Assembly (NCBI GenBank): GCA_021772705.1
Contig: JAJFLN010000209.1
Span: 1 to 8,618 of the forward strand
Length of the DNA: 8,618 nucleotides
Source of the DNA: Candidatus Cloacimonadota bacterium
Lineage (GTDB): Bacteria > Muiribacteriota > UBA6191 > JACPRK01
Reading direction: 5' to 3'
In this document: in pieces, positions 1-7,212 of the stretch
How the letters are laid out: every line of letters begins with the position of its first letter
Numbering within the stretch: the stretch's first letter is position 1
The notes under the pieces: generated by a model
The model's input: the letters and a program-made list of their open reading frames with translations, nothing else
Database searches by the model: none
Told to the model about the DNA's origin: nothing
Made by a program: the position numbers and the translations under genes

Positions 1-533
1 GCCGTCCAGAACAGCATGGGGTCGATGACGGCACCGTCAGCGGGTCTGGGAACGTTGAGATAGATCAGGCCGACCTTGGCGGCCCTGGCCGGAGCCAGGA
101 ACATCATCAGACCGGCGGGGGAGAATCGCCAGCCCCGAGGAAGGCAAATAGCCACGCGCTCAATGGAGGTGTGGTGCTGTCCGATGATCTCCCCGTAGCC
201 TCCGGTGATGTGCCAGCTGACGGGAAACTGCCGCCGGTGGAAGGCCATGATTTCCCGGCGGGTCCTGCTGAGGGCCCGGAGATAGGCTGCATCGACCTCG
301 GCGATCCGGGCTCGAAGCCGCTGGGGGTCGATCTCCCAGGTGAACGCCGGCTCATCCATGCCGTCCTGGGCCAGGTACTCTCTGAGGGCCGCGTCACGGT
401 AGTTCTTGATGTTGGCGTACTGAACGGTGAGAGCCGGTGCAGCGTGAAGCATGGCCTCCAGGGGGTTCGGGAGGGCGAGTAGATCCTCGATCTCCCGGGC
501 GGCGTCGGTTCTCCAGGTCTCGATGAGCTTCAC
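1..533 (-). CDS. hisD: Histidinol dehydrogenase-family protein (HisD-like), 3' part cut off by window edge
   Basis: HisD is an NAD-dependent zinc enzyme that oxidises L-histidinol to histidine in two steps. I translated about 177 N-terminal residues of a family that is normally near 430 long. Family landmarks seen in order are: DAALREY near residues 47-53; RTRREIMAFHRRQFPVSW near 90-107, the long helix before the Rossmann part; GQHHTSIERVAICLPRG near 118-134, matching the family's 'GQ..TPIERVGLYVPGG' loop; and LMMFLAPARAAKVG near 142-155. The GTG start at 533-531 is chosen because AGGAGG lies 5 nt upstream and the reading begins VKLIETW, like other HisD N-termini. It overlaps the dnaE stop by 4 bp. 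Two things are odd: the usual aromatic of the 'Y.PGG' NAD loop is Cys here, and PGG has become PRG. It may therefore be a HisD paralogue acting on another amino- or sulfo-alcohol. The catalytic Glu/His and zinc ligands lie outside the window. I am sure of the family and unsure of the substrate. Confidence 0.85.
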   Translation of the reverse strand, partial: MKLIETWRTDAAREIEDLLALPNPLEAMLHAAPALTVQYANIKNYRDAALREYLAQDGMDEPAFTWEIDPQRLRARIAEVDAAYLRALSRTRREIMAFHRRQFPVSWHITGGYGEIIGQHHTSIERVAICLPRGWRFSPAGLMMFLAPARAAKVGLIYLNVPRPADGAVIDPMLFWT

Positions 534-544
534 GAAGCCCTCCT
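530..544 (-). promoter_or_regulatory. Shine-Dalgarno and GTGA stop/start overlap coupling dnaE to hisD-like gene
   Basis: On the minus strand, AGGAGG (539-544) sits inside the last codons of dnaE. It is followed after 5 nt by GTG (533-531), whose last two bases are the first two of the dnaE TGA stop (532-530). This 4-bp GTGA overlap with an ideally spaced ribosome binding site is the classic layout for translational coupling. It decides the start of the downstream gene. Confidence 0.8.
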
Positions 545-3500
545 GATCGCCCCACCCCGGCGGGGTGGTGTCTGCCGCTCGGGCATGGTCAACCGAATGG
601 CCAGAGAACGTTCACCCAGCAGCTCCTCGAATTCGGTGATGAACTCCGAGTTTGGCCGGACCTTGTAGTCCTTCCCTAGCTTGACCACCACCCGATGCCC
701 TCCCACGGGAATGGTCATCTCCACGGGATGCCGGCCCTTGTGATTCAGAAGGATGTTCTTGAGGCGGGTCACGTCTTCCTTGGGCAGCTCGTTTCGAGCC
801 AGGTTCAGGGTGACGGAGGCCTTCCAGTCCCGATCGCTGAAGAGGCTCTCGAGGGGAACGGCACCCTCGGGGTTGAACTTCTTCTCGTTGTTTCGAGTCT
901 GGGTCCGGCCCCAGACAACCAGCACGGCGTCGGCCTTGAGATGGCTCTTCATGGCCTCGAAGCGCTCGGGGAAGAAGGGCAACTCCACGGAGCCCTTGAT
1001 GTCCTCGAGGGTGATGACGGCCATGTCCTTGCCGCTCGACTTCGCCCGCAGCTTACGGATAGCCTTGACCATTCCGGCCACGGCAAAGGGCGAATCATCC
1101 GAGAGCTGGGACAGCTCGGAAGTCAGCACGAGATCGGCGACTCGATCGAGCATGGCCTGGTAGGCCCGCAGGGGATGACCGGACAGATAGAGGCCCAGAG
1201 TCTCCCGTTCGAAGTTGAGCAGGGCCCGCTCGCCGAACTCCGGAATATCGGGATAGTCCAGGACCTGATTGGCAAACCCGCCGCCAGCATCGCCTCCCGC
1301 CATCAGGTCCGCCAGAGTCATCTGGCCCACGGCCTCATTGCGCTGGGCGTCCTGACCCAGGCTGATGGCCAGGTCCACCACGGAGAGAAGCTGGGCCCGG
1401 TTCCGTTCGAACGTGGAAAATGCACCGCACTTGATCAGACTCTCCAGGACGCGCCGATTGATCACCTTGGAATCCACTCGCCGGCAGAAGGTCTCGATGT
1501 CCTCGAAGTGTCCATGCCGCTCCCGGCCGGCGATGATGAACTCGACGACGCTGGTGCCGATCCCCTTGATGGCCGAGAGACCGAATCGGATCGACTTGCC
1601 GACGACGGTGAAGTCGGTGTGACTCTCATTGACGTCTGGGGGGAGAATGTCGATCCCCATCCGACGGCACTCCTCGATGAAGACGGCAATCCGGTCCGTG
1701 TCGTCCCGGTCATTGGTGAGAGTGGCAGCCATGAACTCCCTGGCGAAGTTGGCCTTCAGATAGGCTGTCTGGTAGCTGATCAGGGCATAGGCCGCACTGT
1801 GGCTCTTGTTGAAGCCATAACCGGCGAACTTCTCCATCAGATTGAAGATCGTCTCTGCCTTGGCAGCCTCGACCTTCTTCTGCTTGGCGCCGCTGACGAA
1901 CCGCTCCCGCTGCTTCTCCATCACCTCAGGCTTCTTCTTGCCCATGGCCCGGCGAAGCTCATCGGCTTCTCCCATGCTGTAGCCGGCCATGATGCTGGCG
2001 CACTGCATCACCTGCTCCTGGTAGAGCATGACGCCGTAGGTCTCCTTGAGGATCTCCTGGAGCCGTTCGTGGGGATAGATGACCTTCTTCTTCTTGTGCT
2101 TGCCGTCGATGAAGTCGTCCACCATTCCGCTGCCCAGGGGTCCGGGACGGTAGAGGGCGATGACGGCGATCAGATCTTCGAAGATGGAGGGCTTCAGCCT
2201 CTTGATCAGCTCTTTGAATCCAGAAGATTCAAACTGGAACACACCGATGGTGTCCCCGGCGCAGAGCAGACGGAAGGTCCGCTTGTCGTCCATGGGAATG
2301 GCATTGATGTCCAGCTCGAGTCCCCGGGATCTGCGGATGTTCTCCAGGGCGTTCTCGATCAGCGTCAGAGTCTTGAGACCCAGGAAGTCCATCTTGAGGA
2401 GGCCGATCTCCTCGAGGCTCTTCATGTCGAACTGGGTCGCCACGTCGTCCTTGCTCTTTGCCAGGGGGGCGAACTTCCAGATCTTGTCGGGAGCGATGAC
2501 GATACCGGCGGCGTGGATCGATGAGTTCCTGGCCAGACCCTCGAGCTTCTGAGCGACCTCGAAGACCTTCGGCTCCTGTTCGGCGAAGTCCCGGAGCTCC
2601 TCGCTCTGCTCCAGAGCAGTGGGAAGGGTGATCTTCAGGTCGTCAGGCACGGCCTTGGTCATCTTGTTGGACCGGGCGAACTCGAGGCCTCGGACCCGGG
2701 CCGTGTCCTTCAACGCTGCCTTTGCCTTCAGCAGATTGAACGTGACGATCTTACTCACGTTGTCTCTGCCGTACTTCTCCACCACGTACTGCACGACTTC
2801 GCCCCGGCGTTCGAAGTCGAAGTCGATGTCGATATCGGGCATGCTCACCCGTTCCGGATTGAGGAAGCGCTCGAAGATCAGGTTGTACTTCAGTGGATCG
2901 ATGTTGGTGATCGTCAGCAGATAGGCAACGATGGAACCGGCGGCGGATCCTCGACCCGGCCCGACGCTGATACCCTTGGACCTGGCAAACCTGATGAAGT
3001 CCGCGACGATGAGGAAGTAGGCCGAGAAGCCCATCTTGTCGATGATCTTCAACTCGTAATCGACGCGGTTCTTGATCTCCTCCGTCGCCTCCGGGTAGCG
3101 GCTTGGTAAGGCCTCATAGCAGAGCTGTCTCAGGTGGGAGGTCTCATCCTCCCCTGGAGGCACCTCGAACTTGGGCAGGAAGATCTTCTTGGTCGTGACC
3201 TCCACGTTGCATCGATTGGCGATGTCCACAGTGTGCCTGTATGCCTCAGGTTGCTCCGGGAAGAGCTCCTTCATCTCCTCTTCGCTCTTCAGGTAGTATT
3301 CGCTTCCCTCGAAGTGTGGCCGGCGCTCGTCACTGAGAGTCCGGCCCGTGGTGATGCAGTACAGGTGATCCTGCGCTTCGGCGTCATCCCGCTCGATGTA
3401 GTGGGTGTCATTGGTGACCACCAGAGGGATGCTCAGCTCCTTGCCCAGCTCGATGATCTGGGGCATGACGATCTTCTGCTGGTCCAGGCCGTGGTCACAG

Positions 3501-4027
3501 AGTTCGAGGTAGAAGTTCTCCTCGCCGAAGAGCTCCTGGTACTTCCTTGCGGCGGCCAGGGCGTCGTCCCGGCGGCCAGCGAGCAGGTACTGAGGTATCT
3601 TGCCCGAGATGCATCCCGACAGGCCGATGAGCCCCTTGCAGCTCTGTGAGAGCAGCTCTTCATCGGCCCTGGGCCGAAAGTAGAAGCCTTCGGTGAACGA
3701 CAGAGAGATGAGACGGCAGAGACTCTGGTAGCCCGTGGTATCCCGGGCCAGCACGGTCATGTGATGGACCGGATGGTTCCGGGAGAGTTCCTTCCTGTCC
3801 CCTTCGGTGATGTTGATCTCGGCACCGAAGATCGGCTTCACGCCGGCCTTCGAGGCCTTCTGGCTGAACTCGACGGCGCCATAGAGGGCGCCGTGATCCG
3901 TCAGGGCCATGGCGGGCATTTTCAGCTCCACAGCCTTGTCCACCAGCTGTTGCACCGTGCAGGCGCCGTCCAGCAACGAGTAGTGGCTGTGGACGTGAAG
4001 GTGGACGAAGTCAGCTCTCTGAGACAT
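530..4027 (-). CDS. dnaE: DNA polymerase III alpha subunit (replicative polymerase, DnaE1 type)
   Basis: Catalytic subunit of the chromosomal replicase. It is 1165 residues, close to the 1160 of E. coli DnaE. Domains seen in order: PHP domain (about 1-275) with HLHVH at 9-13, D44-H45, GAE at 68-70, H88/H89, C139 and D207/H209; the palm with GPGRGSAAGS at 356-365, PDIDIDF at 397-403 (catalytic Asp400 and Asp402) and MDFLG with Asp547 as the third; YGFNKSHSAAYA at 737-748; a helix-hairpin-helix around 815-835 (SAIKGIGTSVV); a possible clamp-binding motif QMTLADL at 902-908; and an OB fold from about 980. Every usual PHP metal position seems filled, unlike in E. coli. The start gives the canonical MSQRADFVHLHVH opening, but no Shine-Dalgarno is visible in the 18-bp gap after hutI. 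The last 15 residues are basic and Pro/Gly-rich. The position inside a hut operon is unusual. Confidence 0.98.
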   Translation of the reverse strand: MSQRADFVHLHVHSHYSLLDGACTVQQLVDKAVELKMPAMALTDHGALYGAVEFSQKASKAGVKPIFGAEINITEGDRKELSRNHPVHHMTVLARDTTGYQSLCRLISLSFTEGFYFRPRADEELLSQSCKGLIGLSGCISGKIPQYLLAGRRDDALAAARKYQELFGEENFYLELCDHGLDQQKIVMPQIIELGKELSIPLVVTNDTHYIERDDAEAQDHLYCITTGRTLSDERRPHFEGSEYYLKSEEEMKELFPEQPEAYRHTVDIANRCNVEVTTKKIFLPKFEVPPGEDETSHLRQLCYEALPSRYPEATEEIKNRVDYELKIIDKMGFSAYFLIVADFIRFARSKGISVGPGRGSAAGSIVAYLLTITNIDPLKYNLIFERFLNPERVSMPDIDIDFDFERRGEVVQYVVEKYGRDNVSKIVTFNLLKAKAALKDTARVRGLEFARSNKMTKAVPDDLKITLPTALEQSEELRDFAEQEPKVFEVAQKLEGLARNSSIHAAGIVIAPDKIWKFAPLAKSKDDVATQFDMKSLEEIGLLKMDFLGLKTLTLIENALENIRRSRGLELDINAIPMDDKRTFRLLCAGDTIGVFQFESSGFKELIKRLKPSIFEDLIAVIALYRPGPLGSGMVDDFIDGKHKKKKVIYPHERLQEILKETYGVMLYQEQVMQCASIMAGYSMGEADELRRAMGKKKPEVMEKQRERFVSGAKQKKVEAAKAETIFNLMEKFAGYGFNKSHSAAYALISYQTAYLKANFAREFMAATLTNDRDDTDRIAVFIEECRRMGIDILPPDVNESHTDFTVVGKSIRFGLSAIKGIGTSVVEFIIAGRERHGHFEDIETFCRRVDSKVINRRVLESLIKCGAFSTFERNRAQLLSVVDLAISLGQDAQRNEAVGQMTLADLMAGGDAGGGFANQVLDYPDIPEFGERALLNFERETLGLYLSGHPLRAYQAMLDRVADLVLTSELSQLSDDSPFAVAGMVKAIRKLRAKSSGKDMAVITLEDIKGSVELPFFPERFEAMKSHLKADAVLVVWGRTQTRNNEKKFNPEGAVPLESLFSDRDWKASVTLNLARNELPKEDVTRLKNILLNHKGRHPVEMTIPVGGHRVVVKLGKDYKVRPNSEFITEFEELLGERSLAIRLTMPERQTPPRRGGAIRRAS

Positions 4028-4045
4028 GGTGGGCCGGGCCGGGCC
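4028..4045 (-). repeat. GGCCC triplicate in the hutI-dnaE gap, no ribosome binding site
   Basis: The 18 bp between the hutI stop and the dnaE start read as three tandem GGCCC units, followed by ACC and the ATG. No purine-rich Shine-Dalgarno lies at normal spacing; the only GAGG-like bases overlap the hutI stop, about 16 nt away. dnaE translation probably depends on ribosomes arriving from hutI, or on a start without Shine-Dalgarno. Confidence 0.6.
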
Positions 4046-5326
4046 TCAATCCCTCACGTGGACGATCTCGCCCTTCTTCACGACCATGCCGACCTGGTTG
4101 ATCCCGAAGTGATAGACAAGGTGCCGGTAGTCGGGCATCTCGAGGAGGACCAGGTCGCCGGACTTGCCGTCCTCGAGACTTCCCACCTCGTCACCGAGTG
4201 CGATGGCATGGGCTGCGTTGATCGTGGCGGCGTGGAGCGCCTCCGCCGGCGTGAGTCCCATTCCAAACGCGGCGAGCCCCATCGTGAGAGGCATGGATTC
4301 GGTGTAGCAGGAACCGGGGTTGCAATCGGTGGCGATGGCCACGGCACAACCGGCGTCGATCATCTGCCGGGCCGGAGCGAACCGTCCGGCCTGAAGGCAG
4401 AAGGCCGTACCGGGCAACAGGACCGCGCAGGTCTCGGAGTCCGCCAGCTTCGCGATGCCCTCTGGCGAGGTCACGAGCAGATGATCGGCGCTGACGGCCT
4501 CGAGCTCGACCCCCACGTCCAGAGCGCCGCACTCGTCTATCTCGTCGGCGTGAATCTTCGGACGCAGACCGGCTTCCTTCGCGGTCCGAAGTATCCGGGA
4601 ACTCTCCTCGGCGGTGAAGACTCCCGTCTCGCAGAAGACATCACAGAACCTGGCCAGTTTCGCTTCGGCGACCCGGGGAATCATCTCCTTGCAGACCAGA
4701 TCGATGAACTGCTCGCGCCGATCCCGGAACTCCACGGGCAGGGCGTGAGCCCCTAGAAAGGTGGGAACCACGGTCATCCGCTCCTCTGCCATGACGGCGG
4801 CCTTGGCGATGGCTCGGAGCTGCTTCAGCTCCGTCTCCGTGTCCAGGCCGTAACCGCTCTTGATCTCCACCGTGGTGGTTCCCAGGGAGAGCATGAGCAT
4901 CAACCTCTGATAGGTCTCCTCCGCCAGGGCCCCCTCGTCGGCGTCCCGAACGTGCTGCACCGTTCTGAGGATGCCCCCCCCTTCGGCCATGATCTCCAGG
5001 TAGGGCTTTCCCTGCAGGCGCCACTCGACCTCCTGGTGCCGGTGTCCCGTGAAGCACGCATGGGTGTGGGGATCCACGAACCCCGGAACCACCACCTGAC
5101 CGCTGGCATCAATGGTGGTGAACTCCTCCGGGTCCTCGTACCAGTGTCCGTGAGCCAGACGATCCTCGATCTCCTCTGTCGTTCCCACCATGTCGACGAT
5201 GCCGCCCTGAATGATGATCGCCCCGTCCTCGATGATCTGGGGAGTGCTGAGATCCAGACCTCGTTTCGGAGGGACGCCGGCGCAGGTGACGAGCTGTCGC
5301 GCGTTCTTGATGATCAGGTTGCCCAT
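4046..5326 (-). CDS. hutI: Imidazolonepropionase (histidine degradation, third step)
   Basis: Cytosolic amidohydrolase that opens the ring of 4-imidazolone-5-propanoate to give N-formimino-L-glutamate. At 426 residues it is slightly longer than the usual 400-420. Metal-site motifs of the amidohydrolase barrel are visible: DPHTHACFTG at 85-94 with His87 and His89; HADEIDECGA at 259-268 with His259 and Glu262; SADHLLV at 279-285 with His282; and ATDCNPGSCYTESMP at 332-346 with Asp334. The ATDxNPGS signature is what separates HutI from other amidohydrolases. EIKSGYGLDTETELKQL (154-170) is also typical. The gene starts 12 bp after the hutU stop, and its ribosome binding site (AGGGAGA, 7 nt before ATG) overlaps that stop. 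The two genes therefore almost certainly share one mRNA and act in sequence. No defect is seen. Confidence 0.97.
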   Translation of the reverse strand: MGNLIIKNARQLVTCAGVPPKRGLDLSTPQIIEDGAIIIQGGIVDMVGTTEEIEDRLAHGHWYEDPEEFTTIDASGQVVVPGFVDPHTHACFTGHRHQEVEWRLQGKPYLEIMAEGGGILRTVQHVRDADEGALAEETYQRLMLMLSLGTTTVEIKSGYGLDTETELKQLRAIAKAAVMAEERMTVVPTFLGAHALPVEFRDRREQFIDLVCKEMIPRVAEAKLARFCDVFCETGVFTAEESSRILRTAKEAGLRPKIHADEIDECGALDVGVELEAVSADHLLVTSPEGIAKLADSETCAVLLPGTAFCLQAGRFAPARQMIDAGCAVAIATDCNPGSCYTESMPLTMGLAAFGMGLTPAEALHAATINAAHAIALGDEVGSLEDGKSGDLVLLEMPDYRHLVYHFGINQVGMVVKKGEIVHVRD

Positions 5327-5338
5327 GGGTTGTTCTCC

Positions 5339-7018
5339 CTAGTCCGGAGGCATGTTGATGCCCAGACTCGGGAGCTTGACTCCCCTCTCTCGGGCCACGT
5401 CGACGGCGATGTCGTAACCCGCATCGGCATGGCGCATGACGCCACTGGCGGGATCGTTGGTCAGGACCCGCTCGAGGCGGACGGCGGCTTCCTTCGTACC
5501 GTCGGCGACGATGACCTGGCCGGCGTGGATGGAGTTGCCGATGCCGACACCGCCTCCGTGATGGATGGAGACCCAGGTCGCGCCGCTGATGGCGTTGAGC
5601 ATGGCGTTGAGAAGCGGCCAGTCAGCCACAGCGTCGGAGCCGTCCTTCATGGCCTCCGTCTCCCTGTTGGGGCTGGCCACGGAGCCCGTGTCCAGATGGT
5701 CCCGGCCGATGACGATGGGGGCCGAGATCTCACCCCGGGCCACGGCATCGTTGATGGCCAGGCCGAACCGGGCCCTTTCGCCCAGACCGAGCCAGCAGAT
5801 GCGGGAGGGAAGTCCCTGGAACGCCACCTTCTCCCGGGCCAGGCGTATCCACCGCTCCAGGTGAAGGTCCTGAGGGAACAGCTCCAACACCAGATCGTCG
5901 GTCCTGGCGATGTCATCCGGATCTCCCGAGAGAGCGGCCCACCGGAAGGGCCCCTTTCCTTCACAGAACAGAGGCCGGACATAGGCAGGTACGAAACCGG
6001 GGAAGCAGAAGGCATCCTTGACGCCGGCCTCGGCCCCTTCACCGCGAATGTTGTTGCCGTAGTCGAAGACGACCGAGCCGGCTCGCTTCAGGTCGATCAT
6101 GGCTTGGAGATGGAGTTTCAGGGACTCCCGGGACAGCTCTTGATACCGCTCAGGATCGGTGTTCCGCATGGCGTAGGCCTCGGCGAGAGGCACCTGGTGA
6201 GGAATGTAGCCGTTGAGCATGTCGTGGGCCGAGGTCTGATCTGTCACGACGTCGGGCACGATTCCCCGCTCGAGGATCTGGGGATGAGCCACGGCGGCGT
6301 TCATCTCCAGGCCGATGCTGTAGGGCTCTCCGGCCTCTGCCTTCTCCCGGGCTCGCGCCAGTGCCGCGTCGAGATCCGCCGTCTTCCAGTCCAGATAACG
6401 GGTCGCGATTCGCTTGTCAATCCGGTCGCCGTCGGCCTCGACACAGATCGCAACGCCGTCGTTCATGGTGATCGCCAGCGGCTGGGCGCCGCCCATCCCG
6501 CCCAGGCCGGCCGTGAGGACCAGCTTGCCCTTCAGACTGCCTCCGAAGTGCTGCCGGGCCAGCTCTCCGAGGGTCTCGTAGGTGCCCTGCAAGATGCCCT
6601 GGGTTCCGATGTAGATCCAGCTACCCGCAGTCATCTGGCCATACATGATCAGGCCGCGAGACTCCAGCTCCCGGAAATGATCCCAGTTGGCCCATCGGGG
6701 CACCAGATTGGAGTTGGCAATGAGCACTCGCGGCGCATCCCGGTGGGTGCGAAACACGCCCACGGGCTTGCCGGACTGGACCAGGAGGGTCTCGTCATCC
6801 TCGAGAGTACGCAGGGCGCCGACGATGGCGTGGAAGGCATCCCAGTTGCGAGCAGCCCGGCCGGAGCCGCCGTAGATGACCAGGTTCTTCCAGTCCTCGG
6901 CAACCTCCGGATCGAGGTTGTTCATGAGCATCCTGAGGGCGGCCTCCTGAAGCCAGCCCTTGCAGCTGAGTTCAGTCCCTCTGGGAGCGCGGACTTCGGT
7001 CAAGGACGGTTCGGCCAT
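5339..7018 (-). CDS. hutU: Urocanate hydratase (urocanase, histidine degradation, second step)
   Basis: NAD-dependent cytosolic enzyme that adds water to urocanate to form 4-imidazolone-5-propanoate. It is 559 residues, the normal length (Pseudomonas about 557). Motifs: YGGSGRAARNWDAFHAI at 49-65; GLGGMGGAQPLA at 171-182 for NAD binding; FDYGNNIRGE at 318-327; FCFPGFVPAYVRPLFCEGKG at 337-356; RICWLGLGER at 406-415, with Cys408 matching the active-site Cys410 of P. putida urocanase; RDHLDTGSVASPNRETEAMK at 439-458; and HHGGGVGIGNSIHAGQV at 486-502. The ATG start has GGAGGAG 5 nt upstream. It is the first gene of the hutU-hutI-dnaE-hisD run, so expression is probably set in the 187-bp region 7019-7205. 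hutH is not beside it, so histidine ammonia-lyase must lie elsewhere if the pathway is complete. Confidence 0.98.
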   Translation of the reverse strand: MAEPSLTEVRAPRGTELSCKGWLQEAALRMLMNNLDPEVAEDWKNLVIYGGSGRAARNWDAFHAIVGALRTLEDDETLLVQSGKPVGVFRTHRDAPRVLIANSNLVPRWANWDHFRELESRGLIMYGQMTAGSWIYIGTQGILQGTYETLGELARQHFGGSLKGKLVLTAGLGGMGGAQPLAITMNDGVAICVEADGDRIDKRIATRYLDWKTADLDAALARAREKAEAGEPYSIGLEMNAAVAHPQILERGIVPDVVTDQTSAHDMLNGYIPHQVPLAEAYAMRNTDPERYQELSRESLKLHLQAMIDLKRAGSVVFDYGNNIRGEGAEAGVKDAFCFPGFVPAYVRPLFCEGKGPFRWAALSGDPDDIARTDDLVLELFPQDLHLERWIRLAREKVAFQGLPSRICWLGLGERARFGLAINDAVARGEISAPIVIGRDHLDTGSVASPNRETEAMKDGSDAVADWPLLNAMLNAISGATWVSIHHGGGVGIGNSIHAGQVIVADGTKEAAVRLERVLTNDPASGVMRHADAGYDIAVDVARERGVKLPSLGINMPPD

Positions 7019-7098
7019 CGATTCTCCTCCGGAAGCTCTCCCGCTCCGTCGTTGACACGAGACCCGGCGCCCCGATTGGCCATCCCCGGCATGACGCG

Positions 7099-7117
7099 AG
7101 AGTACCGCACTCTAACA
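7099..7117 (-). promoter_or_regulatory. hutU: Possible hutU promoter -10 with small operator-like inverted repeat
   Basis: On the minus strand TGTTAGAGT (7109-7117) resembles an extended -10 box. Its AGAGT forms an inverted repeat with ACTCT across 5 nt (7099-7113). It lies about 90 bp upstream of the hutU start, in the gap where a promoter is expected. No good -35 is present; that position falls in the hairpin at 7121-7148. This is a weak guess from base patterns only. Confidence 0.25.
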
Positions 7118-7120
7118 TGA

Positions 7121-7148
7121 TCTCTGGGGCCGCTGCAGGCCCGAGAGA
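7121..7148 (-). terminator. Strong hairpin between the secreted-enzyme gene and hutU
   Basis: Eleven-base arms (7121-7131 and 7138-7148) pair with one mismatch around a 6-nt loop, GC-rich at the loop end. It lies about 58 bp past the stop of the upstream gene. There is no T-run on either side, so it is not a textbook intrinsic terminator. It could end or stabilise the upstream transcript, or act as a regulatory structure before hutU. The pairing is seen directly; the role is inferred. Confidence 0.4.
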
Positions 7149-7149
7149 C

Positions 7150-7212
7150 GGGGCAACCGGGTCAGTGACCTGCTCCCGGGGTACAGGGGGCGACCGGGTC
7201 CGGACCTACTCC
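7150..7212. repeat. Imperfect direct repeat around the end of the upstream gene
   Basis: Two copies, 7150-7176 and 7187-7212, share GGGGC(A/G)ACCGGGTC followed, after a 2-3 nt variable stretch, by GACCT(G/A)CTCC. The starts are 37 bp apart. The second copy covers the stop codon and last codons of the gene ending at 7206, so the first copy may be a local duplication of that gene's end. A perfect 11-bp inverted repeat, GGTCAGTGACC, lies in the first copy (7160-7170) and could be a protein site. Confidence 0.5.

Noticed and set aside
171..482. Plus-strand and alternative minus-strand small frames over the left end
   Set aside because: The third minus-strand frame gives clear HisD homology with a good start, so the others are shadows.
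695..2524. Open frame of 609 codons on the plus strand opposite dnaE
   Set aside because: It is a mirror of dnaE codon bias in GC-rich DNA. It is rich in Leu, Gly, Asp and His with no recognisable domain, and dnaE itself is unmistakable on the other strand.
3761..4756. Open frame of 331 codons on the plus strand across the hutI-dnaE junction
   Set aside because: Antisense shadow crossing two real genes, without motifs.
7052..7057. TTGACA on the plus strand as a -35 box
   Set aside because: No -10 box follows at suitable spacing, and no plus-strand gene lies downstream.
4952..7120. Open frame of 722 codons on the plus strand opposite hutI and hutU
   Set aside because: It spans two highly conserved enzymes and their intergenic gap on the opposite strand, has low-complexity composition and shows no family motif.
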